Shown here one piece after another: positions 1-8,300 of a stretch of 64,000 bases of DNA; position 1 is the first letter of the stretch, and each line of letters starts with the position of its first letter. This DNA comes from Tubulanus polymorphus. Lineage: Eukaryota > Nemertea > Palaeonemertea > Tubulaniformes > Tubulanidae. A program made the position numbers and the translations under genes. A model generated the notes under the pieces. The model saw only the letters and a program-made list of their open reading frames with translations. It did not search any database and was not told the origin of the DNA. The DNA lies in assembly GCF_964204645.1 (NCBI RefSeq), contig NW_027437468.1, forward strand, positions 1 through 64,000, given 5' to 3'.

Positions 1-523
1 CCTAACCCTAACCCTAACCCTAACCCTAACCCTAACCCTAACCCTAACCCTAACCCTAACCCTAACCCTAACCCTAACCTAACCCTAACCCTAACCCTAA
101 CCCTAACCCTAACCCTAACCCTAACCCTAACCCTAACCCTAACCCTAACCCTAACCCTAACCCTAACCCTAACCCTAACCCTAACCCTAACCCTAACCCT
201 AACCCTAACCCTAACCCTAACCCTAACCCTAACCCTAACCCTAACCCTAACCCTAACCCTAACCCTAACCCTAACCCTAACCCTAACCCTAACCCTAACC
301 CTAACCCTAACCCTAACCCTAACCCTAACCCTAACCCTAACCCTAACCCTAACCTAACCCTAACCCTAACCCTAACCCTAACCTAACCCTAACCCTAACC
401 CTAACCTAACCCTAACCCTAACCCTAACCCTAACCCTAACCCTAACCCTAACCCTAACCCTAACCCTAACCCTAACCCTAACCCTAACCCTAACCCTAAC
501 CCTAACCCTAACCCTAACCCTAA
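1..523 (+). repeat. Telomere, (CCCTAA)n
   Basis: This is a near-perfect tandem run of the hexamer CCCTAA, the C-rich strand of the TTAGGG telomere used by most animals and many fungi. On the plus strand at the left edge this orientation means the chromosome end lies at base 1. Four units are shortened to CCTAA (at 78, 353, 382 and 405); the rest is uniform. The length is a minimum, because assemblies usually truncate telomeres. The run is terminal and not interstitial, because nothing precedes it and it passes directly into subtelomeric repeats. Confidence 0.97.
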
Positions 524-588
524 CCCTAGCTTGTAACCCTAGCTTGTAACCCTAGCTTGTAACCCTAGCTTGTAACCCTAGCTTGTAA
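524..588 (+). repeat. 13-bp telomere-proximal minisatellite
   Basis: Five exact copies of CCCTAGCTTGTAA (524-536, 537-549, 550-562, 563-575, 576-588) follow the last telomere hexamer with no gap. The unit looks like a telomere repeat (CCCTA) joined to GCTTGTAA, so it is a telomere-variant repeat marking the boundary. A related CCCTAGCTTAA word recurs at about 648. No function is claimed. Confidence 0.93.
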
Positions 589-700
589 TTAATCAATCGT
601 AATCGTGTATGTAATTAGAGAATTGGAGAATTAGCCTTATCCCATTAACCCTAGCTTAATCAGAATCATGAATGTAATTAGAGAATTAGAGTATTAGTGA
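575..700. repeat. Short AT-rich tandem duplication
   Basis: Two imperfect copies of a roughly 65-75 bp unit lie head to tail. Each begins with ACCCTAGCTT and carries the 15-mer TGTAATTAGAGAATT, at 610-624 and 673-687. The copies differ by small indels and substitutions. The duplication includes the end of the 13-bp minisatellite, so it probably arose by slippage or unequal exchange at the telomere boundary. I see no coding potential or RNA gene in it. Confidence 0.7.
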
Positions 701-722
701 AGTACGAGTGAAAATCTGTCAA

Positions 723-799
723 CCACCGACACCGGGACTCGAACCACGGATGTCTCGCTTGCAAGGCAGGCGATGCTCTACCACTTGAGCTATCGGGGC
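723..799 (-). tRNA. tRNA-Ala(TGC)-like sequence, probable pseudogene or SINE head
   Basis: Read on the minus strand from 799 to 723, this 77-nt stretch resembles a tRNA. It has TAGCTCAAGTGG as a Pol III A box and GGTTCGAGTCC as a B box that fits the consensus exactly. The D stem GCTC/GAGC pairs fully. The likely anticodon loop CTTGCAA (759-765) gives anticodon TGC, which reads alanine codons. The fold is imperfect: there are 3-4 extra bases before the anticodon stem, one mismatch in that stem, a bulged T in the T stem, two extra bases after it, and two mismatches in the acceptor stem. A run of four T on the minus strand (plus-strand AAAA, 711-714) lies eight bases past the 3' end and could act as a Pol III terminator. 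The internal promoter therefore looks usable, but a functional tRNA is unlikely. A tRNA-derived SINE head is the main alternative. Confidence 0.5.
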
Positions 800-904
800 G
801 ACTTGCTGGTTTTGATTCGTTCTAAGCCTTCTAGCACAGACTAGAGAACACAGATAGAGATTTGGTGGCTCTTGACCATTAATTACACACCTAATTATTA
901 ACTC
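800..904. other. Unassigned subtelomeric sequence
   Basis: This is about 100 bp of mixed-composition DNA between the tRNA-like sequence and the ~390-bp repeat. I see no open frame, repeat or RNA signal. It includes the upstream flank that a Pol III transcript of the minus-strand tRNA-like element would have. Confidence 0.4.
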
Positions 905-1520
905 ATTGACAATGCCTTTTCATAGGTTGTACACTTGCGTAAGGGTCTCTTCTCTCTGCCTGCAAAGTTTCAAGCTACTTCGATCATCCTTAACGGAATT
1001 AAAACAAGTTTTAAGGGGTTGTTTTCAGTTCTGGACAGAGTATTTTCGCGTATTTTCACCTATCTCCGACACTTATTTTTCCAACCTAGGCTCAACAGAA
1101 GCCCGCACCCGAGGATTTTATGTTTCTATACATACTACAGGGCCCTTTCTAAATACCTGAAATACCTCAGAGCCCTGAGCTTTCTAGAAAGGGTCTTGCG
1201 ACCCCCTGAAATGTGGTCGCACGGCCGTCTGAGACCCCTGGTAAATCCGTGCACCAAAAGGTAGAAAGGGGTGACTTGCAGTTCTAGGGTCCTTTTTATA
1301 AGGTTTGCACACTTTGATTAGACCCTCCCCTAGGTCCCTGAGAAGTTTCAGAGCCCTAGGGTCACTATTAAGGTCGTAGGAGATGTTAGAAGAGGGGTCG
1401 TTTTTCACGTTTTTCATGTCTCGACTTAGTGTATTTTCGCGTATTTTGACACTGATTTTTCGCGTTGGGTCCACCCAGACCCAACGGACCCCACACCCAG
1501 GGTTTTTATGGTTTTGTATC
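905..1520. repeat. Two diverged tandem copies of a ~390-bp unit
   Basis: Two related blocks follow each other. The clearest shared word is GTATTTTCGCGTATTTT, at about 1040 and again at about 1431. It is followed in both by a similar stretch running to a C-rich segment (GCCCGCACCCGAGG against CCACACCCAGGG) and then a TTTTATG word. Upstream, ACACTTGCGTAAGGGTCTC (about 930) matches ACACTTTGATTAGACCCTC (about 1309), and AAGTTTCA recurs in both. Divergence is substantial, so the duplication is old. Short open frames here (plus 906-1264, minus 1184-1537) show no recognisable domain and one starts inside satellite sequence; I do not call them genes. The origin is unknown; a decayed mobile element is possible. 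Confidence 0.55.
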
Positions 1521-1597
1521 AATACGCCTAAACCCATCTTTTCAGATTGAATCCATCAACTTCAGAAGCATAAGTCAGAAAATTCTTAATCTTTCAA
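1520..1597 (+). repeat. Orphan partial monomer of the 102-bp satellite (class D)
   Basis: From CAATACGCC to ATCTTTCAA this segment matches the class D monomers of the downstream array, with the same CTTCAGAAGCATAAG word and the same TTCTTAATCTTTCAA word. It has a 3-base deletion (AAGTCAG where the array has AAGTAGTCAG) and a few substitutions. It lies nearly 3.8 kb outside the array. The match stops abruptly at 1597, where array members continue with CCAATCTATT; here TGTCATGACC begins instead. The simplest reading is that a retroelement inserted into satellite DNA that once reached closer to the telomere. Confidence 0.85.
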
Positions 1598-1799
1598 TGT
1601 CATGACCCATATGCTATATTTTAAATTTCAATATATTATAAGTTACAGTCTATGGTTTTGTATACAGTATTCTCGAGTTGGCATCCAGTCAGACCACAAA
1701 CTATTCCCAATCAACTGTAAAATGTTAACCAACCATATAATCATGTACGCTACAGTCCTCTGAATAATGCCGTTAGTCAGTCGACTTCATATTACTACA
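1598..1799 (+). mobile_element. Putative BEL/Pao 5' LTR
   Basis: Non-satellite sequence starts with TGTCATGACC exactly where the orphan satellite monomer breaks off, and a candidate CA end lies at 1798-1799, giving about 200 bp bounded by TG...CA. It sits directly upstream of a BEL/Pao leader and gag remnant, as a 5' LTR should. The stretch is AT-rich and has no open frame. No matching 3' LTR is present in the window, so the ends are inferred from the breakpoint and the TG/CA rule only. Confidence 0.4.
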
Positions 1800-1871
1800 A
1801 CGTGTTGGTCGTTTACTTTGGGTCCGCCACATTCCGGACATTTGGTCCCTCGAGCCTCTACTATTAGTGAA

Positions 1872-2210
1872 ATGGAAAAAATGGAGAAAATCAAAGCGTC
1901 TCGTGCCGCTCACCGAGGACAATTTACTAAGCTGAAGTCTAAATGTGACCAGTCGTTGCGTGAGGAAAATCTAGTAGAAGGTACGTCATTTTTGAAAAAT
2001 ATGAATTCAAAATTAGAACTCTTAGAAAGTTTGGACTGTCAAATCTTAGAGGAAGCGGATGTCTATCACATCTTATACAGACTTAGTTGTCGAATTCGAC
2101 GAGTATATTTGAGAACGGAAGCTTGAGGTGGACACATTAGAAATGGCTTTCAGTGAGCTGGCATTAAGGCTGAAAGCTTCAACCACAAATTCACAAAATT
2201 TAAGGGGCGC
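1872..2210 (+). pseudogene. gag: BEL/Pao retrotransposon gag, N-terminal remnant
   Basis: The frame opening at ATG 1872 encodes a charged helical segment starting MEKMEKIKASRAAHRGQ, followed by a KCDQ-type coil and the word LELLESLD. This spacing of an Arg/Lys-rich start, a long coil and an xLLxxLDxxI motif is typical of the N-terminus of BEL/Pao Gag. The frame stops at 2124-2126, but related sequence continues in another frame from about 2125 to 2205, so there is a frameshift. The rest of Gag, including any CCHC zinc knuckle, and the start of the protease are missing: protease sequence begins at about 2222. An in-frame open stretch upstream of 1872 (from 1767) lies in the leader and does not look like Gag. 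The call rests on recognising the family pattern; no alignment was run. Confidence 0.7.
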
Positions 2211-2221
2211 TAATAGTCAGT

Positions 2222-2812
2222 CGATTGGGTGTTCAACCAATTGGCAAAGAATTAATTAGTACAGGTAGTTTTGGATCTAACGTGCCGAGTAATCAAGAAG
2301 TTGACGTAGTTAGCATTAAAGTTTCATGTAATGATAATTCAATAGAAATAATCGAAGCTTAAGTCACTTGACCCTTAGTTAATTTCCAATTCAATCTAAG
2401 CAAAATTCCGGAATTCAATGGGTTGAGGTTGGCACGTTTTTGTACGTCTAATAAGATTGATATTCTAATCGGTAGTGATTACTATTACAAATTCATTCAG
2501 TCCAATCTAATTAAATCTTCAACTGGACCTGCAGCATTAGATTCCAGATTAGGGTACATTATATCTGGACCTGTATTTTATGAATTTAATTCTAGTCGTT
2601 CTGAGACAAATGAGCGTTTTTTGAACCTGAAGAGAATTATTGGAGTCTTGAAACTATTGGTATACAACCAACTACACTGCAAGAGAATTTCTTTGAAAAC
2701 TATTGTACCAATTATATTTCTAAGTCAGATAATATGTACATTGCCAGATTGCCCTGGGAAAGTGGGCTTTCAGATCAGAGATCGAAGGTCGAGACACCAC
2801 TCATCACCACAA
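2222..2812 (+). pseudogene. pol: BEL/Pao aspartic protease and start of RT region, broken
   Basis: From 2222 one frame (frame 2) reads like the C-terminal part of a Pao-type retropepsin (peptidase A17 family): an LGV..IGKEL..TGSFG segment, then IDILIGSDYYYKFI, then a GPAALDSRLGYIISGPV segment. The ILIGxDYY and LGxxxSGPV words are hallmarks of that family. Two stop codons interrupt it (about 2357 and 2366), and the catalytic Asp-containing N-terminal part is absent through the gag-protease deletion. Beyond about 2640 the match continues in frame 1 with the linker that precedes reverse transcriptase, including an ARLPWE word (about 2740). It ends at about 2812, where unrelated polymerase-gene sequence begins. 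RT, RNase H and integrase are missing. Confidence 0.8.
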
Positions 2813-2832
2813 GTAATTTTTTTTCTTTACAA

Positions 2833-5133
2833 ATGGGGGAGAATGAACACCAGACAGAAAACAATAATGTTATTAAATATCAATATTATTGTCCATATTG
2901 TAAAAAATACATTGATAAATCTCAGAAATCGCGTCATGAAAAATCTGCAAATCATATAAAAAATGTTATAGATTTTGAAACTCCAGAAAATTCCAATGAA
3001 AGAAAACAACGATTAGTAAATATGAATGTGGATGAAATAAAATGTGAAGTTTGTGATGAATTTATAACAAAAAGGAATTACAATAGACATCTCGAAACAG
3101 AAAAACACCATCAAAATTTGAGAAATAATGTTTTAGGAATAGATTATTTTGATGATAAACCTCAACAAGTAAAAAAACCAACTTCAAAAACTGAATCCAT
3201 TTCAAATAAACCTTACATGGAAAATGTTAGAAATTATATTGATTCACTAGAAATAAAATTGGTCCTGCAGCTATTATATTTACATTTTTTAAAGTTACAA
3301 CAATAGAAGATTATAGTAAATTTAATGAAATAATAGAATAAATACTAGATTTGATAACAGATGTTGAATATCCAAAAATTAGTATCTCTGGGAAAGTTTT
3401 TAAAGTCAGAAGATAAAATGGATTATAATATTCAAACACTCTCTGAAGAAATAATTTCAAAAACACAAATAAAAGAGAAGTTAGAAAAAATATTTAATGA
3501 ATTTAAACGTCATATTGAAGAAAGATATTTTGAGGGTTCTGGTTTATCATTGAATGAAATTATATTTATAGATTTAAATGTTTATAATACAAAAAGAAAT
3601 AAAACATCAAAAAGTAATAAAATGTTTAAAAATGATTCAAACTTTACTACAGAAAAGGATAATTAAGCATCATCTTATATTAAATTACCATTTACAACAA
3701 AAGCAGTAATAAATATTCAAAATGAAGATAATAAATGTTTTCTATGGTCAATTATTAGTTGCTTACATCCAACTCAGGAAAATGTTTGTAGAATAACAGA
3801 TTACCGGAAATATGAAACATTATATAAAATTGATCAATATCCAGTAACTATAAAAATGATTCCTAAAATAGAAAAAGTTAATAATTTAAAAATAAATATA
3901 TTTGAATTAATGCAATTACCAAAGACAAAAGGTGAAAATATTGAAGATTATACATTGGAAGCTTTATATATTATGATGATGAAAATGCTATAGATTTGTT
4001 ATATTACAAAAAAGATGAAAATGAACATTATATGTGGTTAAAACAAATGGATTTATTCTTTAGAACAGAAAGTGATCATCATCATAAAATTTATCTATGT
4101 AGAAAAATGTTTATCTAAATTTATGACTGAAAATACATTATTAAAACATAAAGAATTATGTGATAATAAAGATTTTGTAAATTCATAAATAATGCCAACA
4201 GAAAAAGATTATAAATTGAAAATTACTAATCATAAATTTAAGAATATGGTTCCATTTGTAATTTATGGGGATTTTGAATCGTTGAATAAAGAATTAACTG
4301 ATCAAGATAGAAAAGAAATATATAAGAAAAAGCAATTATTAAAATCAATGGATAAAGGAAATGAATTAAATGAAGACACAATACAAGACCCGCCAATTAT
4401 AAATACAATTAAAAAAGTTCATCAAAGAGCTTCTGCTTATGGAATTTATATAAAATCAAATTATCCTAAATTACATGAAAGTAAATATATTTCTTTTAGA
4501 GGTGAAGATGTAGTTAATAATTTTTGTAACAAAATAATTGAATTAGAAGGTGATTTGGCAGAATTATTAAACAAAAATAAAAGAATAGTTATGACGAAAG
4601 AAGATGAAATTGATTTTAATTATGCAACTCATTGTTGTTATTGTGAAAAATGTTTTTATTCATTTGATAAAAAACTTAGAGATCATGATCATTTAAATTC
4701 AGAATATCGTGGGGCTGCTCATGAAGATTGTAATTTACAAGCTAAAAAAGTAAATTTCGTTCCAATATTATTTCATTTATCGGGCTATGATACCCATCTA
4801 TTTATAAAACAATTATCGGGAAAATTGGGCGCAATTTATCAAGAAATAGAAGAATATAATGCTATGAATGGTGTAAATGTGAGAAAATATGATTTTAAAC
4901 TATTAGCTAAAACATCTGAAAATTATATTTCATTTCAATTTGGTTGCATTAGATTTTTAGATTCTTATAGATTTCGAGCAAGTTCATTAGATATTTTATC
5001 AAAAAGTTTAGTTGATAATGATTTTGTTATAACTCGATATTATTATCCAAATGAACAAGATTTTAAATTATTTAAATTATTAAAGGTGCAATTCCTTATT
5101 CATTTTATAAAACACACAATGATTTTAGAATAT
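2833..5133 (+). pseudogene. Protein-primed family B DNA polymerase (Polinton/Maverick-like), truncated and frameshifted
   Basis: A single AT-rich gene can be followed on the plus strand, mostly in frame 1, from a plausible ATG at 2833. In order: two CxxC...H zinc-finger-like units (Cys codons 2890/2899 and 3043/3052); a linker; a domain containing NEDNKCFLWSI (about 3720-3755); a Cys/His finger (about 4095-4165); the exonuclease core with Exo I Asp-Phe-Glu at 4270-4278; an EndoVII/HNH-like cluster (CCYCEKC at 4633-4653, RDHDH at 4678-4692, YRGAAH...CN at 4705-4734); and the Exo II segment FHLSGYD ending at 4791. Family members usually read FHNLSGYD, so one Asn codon appears lost. The layout matches polymerases of Polinton/Maverick and related elements. 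The gene is dead: frame changes near 3255, 3410, 3970, 4105 and 5080, in-frame stops at 3664 and 4186, and no palm motifs, since it ends at about 5133. The family is fairly secure; the exact element type is inferred. Confidence 0.85.
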
Positions 5134-5393
5134 GAAGCTGCAGTTAGGGGTAGGGGTACCCGAATGACCCGAAAGTAGGTCAATTTTTTTTTTTTACATT
5201 TTGGGGGCCCCTAACGACCCCAGAATAGCTAGATCATCAGAAACAAGCTGAATCATCATATTTTAGTGTAGGGAAGCGTATTAGACCGTCTAGAAGTTTG
5301 AGAACCCAATATTTTTTGAAAAAATTTTTTTTTCGAAATACAGTTAGCAAATCTCAGGATCTGGTTTTTAGAGAAGTCGCATTAGAAAGAGTT
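5134..5393. other. Junction between polymerase remnant and satellite
   Basis: About 260 bp matches neither the polymerase gene nor the satellite. It holds a G-rich word GTTAGGGGTAGGGG (5143-5156) and an opposite C-rich word CCCCTAACGACCCC (5208-5221), which share an 8-bp inverted match (GTTAGGGG/CCCCTAAC). Between them is a run of twelve T (5184-5195). Near 5310-5335 is a second T/A-rich stretch with short inverted symmetry (ATTTTTTGAAAAAAT). Open frames running through it only extend neighbouring frames and are not genes. It may be the edge of another mobile element; I cannot name it. Confidence 0.4.
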
Positions 5394-8300
5394 TTAACCC
5401 ATCTTTTCCGATTGAATCCATCATCTTTAGAACCAAAAGCAGCCAGAAAATTCTGTTTCTTTCCACCTATCTATTTGAAATCAGTTCAATACGCCTTTAC
5501 TCATCTTTTCAGATTGAATCCATCATCTTCAGAACGAAAAGCAGCCAGAAAATTCTTATTCTTTCCACCTATCTATTTGAAATCAGTTCAATACGCCTTT
5601 ACTCATCTTTTCAGAATGAATCCATCATCTTTAGAACCAAAAGCAGCCAGAAAATTATGTTTCTTTCCACCTATCTATTTGAAATCAGTTCAATACACCC
5701 AAACCCATCAATTAAGTTATAATTCATCATCTTTAGAACCATATTTAGCTAGAAAAATCTGTATCTTTCAACCCATCTACTCGAAATAAGTTCAGTTTAC
5801 CTTAACCTATCATTTCGGATCGAGTCTATCATCTTCAGAACCAAAAGCAGCCAGAAAATTCGGTTTCTTTCCACCAATCTATTTGAAATCAGTTCAATAA
5901 GCCTTAACCCATCTTTTCAGATTGAATCCATCATCTTTAGAACCAAAAGCAGCCAGAAAATTCGGTTTCTTTCCACTTATCTATTTGAAATCAGTTCAAT
6001 ACGCCTTTACTCATCTTTTCAGATTGATCCATCATCTTTAGAACCAAAAGCAGCCAGAAAATTATGTTTCTTTCCACCTATCTATTTGAAATCAGTTCAA
6101 TACGCCTTTACTCATCTTTTCAGATTGAATCCATCATCTTCAGAACCAAAAGCAGCCAGAAAATTCTTATTCTTTCCACCTATCTATTTGATATCAGTTC
6201 AATACACCCAAACCCATCAATTAAGATAGAATTCATCATCTTTAGAACCATATTTAGCTAGAAAAATCTGTATCTTTCAACCCATCTACTCGAAATAAGT
6301 TCAGTTTACCTTAACCTATCATTTCGGAACGAGTCTATCATCTTCAGAACCAAATGCAGCCAGAAAATTCTTATTCTTTCCACCTATCTATTTTAAATCA
6401 GTTCAATACGCCTTTACTCATCTTTTCAGATTGAATCCATCATCTTTAGAACCAAAAGCAGCCAGAAAATTCTGTTTCTTTCCACCTATCTATTTGAAAT
6501 CAGTTCAATACGCCTTTACTCATCTTATCAGATTGAATCCATCATCTTCAGAACCAAAAGCAGCCAGAAAATTCTTATTCTTTCCACCTATCTATTTGAT
6601 ATCAGTTCAATACACCCAAACCCATCAATTAAGTTATATTTCATCATCTTTAGAACCATATTTAGCTAGAAAAATCTGTATCTTTCAACCAATCTACTCG
6701 AAATAAGTTCAGTTTACCTTAACCTATCATTTCGGATCGAGTCTATCATCTTCAGAACCAAATGCAGCCAGAAAATTCTGATTCTTTCAACCTATCTATT
6801 TGAAATCAGTTCAATAAGCCTTAACCCATCTTTTCAGATTGAATCCATCATCTTTAGAACCAAAAGCAGCCAGAAAATTCTGTTTCTTTCCACCTATCTA
6901 TTTGAAATCAGTTCAATACGCCTTTACTCATCTTTTCACATTGATCCATCATCTTTAGAAACAAAAGCAGCCAGAAAATTCGGTTTCTTTCCACCTATCT
7001 ATTTGAAATCAGTTCAATACGCCTTTACTCATCTTTTCAGATTGAATCCATCATCTTCAGAACCAAAAGCAGCCAGAAAATTCTGTTTCTTTCCACCTAT
7101 CTATTTGAAATCAGTTCAATACGCCTTTACTCATCTTTTCAGATTGAATCCATCATCTTCAGAACCAAAAGCAGCCAGAAAATTCTTATTCTTTCCACCT
7201 ATCTATTTGATATCAGTTCAATACACCCAAACCCATCAATTAAGATAGAATTCATCATCTTTAGAACCATATTTAGCTAGAAAAATCTGTATCTTTCAAC
7301 CCATCTACTCGAAATAAGTTCAGTTTACCTTAACCTATCATTTCGGAACGAGTCTATCATCTTCAGAACCAAATGCAGCCAGAAAATTCTGATTCTTTCC
7401 ACCTATCTATTTTAAATCAGTTCAATACGCCTTTACTCATCTTTTCAGATTGAATCCATCATCTTTAGAACCAAAAGCAGCCAGAAAATTCTGTTTCTTT
7501 CCACCTATCTATTTGAAATCAGTTCAATACGCCTTTACTCATCTTTTCAGATTGAATCCATCATCTTTAGAACCAAAAGCAGCCAGAAAATTCTGTTTCT
7601 TTCCACCTATCTATTTGAAATCAGTTCAATACGCCTTTACTCATCTTTTCAGATTGAATCCATCATCTTCAGAACCAAAAGCAGCCAGAAAATTCTTATT
7701 CTTTCCACCTATCTATTTGATATCAGTTCAATACACCCAAACCCATCAATTAAGTTATATTTCATCATCTTTAGAACCATATTTAGCTAGAAAAATCTGT
7801 ATCTTTCAACCAATCTACTCGAAATAAGTTCAGTTTACCTTAACCTATCATTTCGGATCGAGTCTATCATCTTCAGAACCAAATGCAGCCAGAAAATTCT
7901 GATTCTTTCCACCTATCTATTTGAAATCAGTTCAACACGCCTTTACTCATCTTTTCAGATTGAATCCATCATCTTTAGAACCAAAAGCAGCCAGAAAATT
8001 CTGTTTCTTTCCACCTATTTATTTGAAATCAGTTCAATACGCCTTTACTCATCTTTTCAGATTGAATCCATCATCTTCAGAACCAAAAGCAGCCAGAAAA
8101 TTCTTATTCTTTCCACCTATCTATTTGAAATCAGTTCAATACACCCCAACCCATCAATTAAGATAGAATTCATCATCTTCAGAACCATATTTAGCTAGAA
8201 AAATCTGTATCTTTCAAACCATCTACTCGAAATAAGTTCAGTTTACCTTAACCTATCATTTCGGATCGAGTCTATCATCTTCAGAACCAAATGCAGCCAG

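Noticed and set aside
723-799. Functional tRNA-Ala gene
   Set aside because: Extra bases before the anticodon stem, a bulged T stem and acceptor mismatches argue against a working tRNA despite the good Pol III boxes.
906-1264. Two overlapping plus-strand open frames
   Set aside because: They overlap in different frames within repetitive, diverged DNA, with no family resemblance.
1184-1537. Minus-strand open frame of 117 codons
   Set aside because: It starts inside the orphan satellite fragment, spans the old ~390-bp repeat and shows no recognisable motif.
1767-1871. N-terminal extension of the BEL/Pao Gag from an upstream ATG
   Set aside because: The extra residues lie in the leader and the putative LTR end and do not resemble Gag; ATG 1872 fits the charged start better.
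2827-3009. Minus-strand 60-codon hydrophobic open frame
   Set aside because: It is the antisense shadow of the AT-rich zinc-finger part of the polymerase gene.
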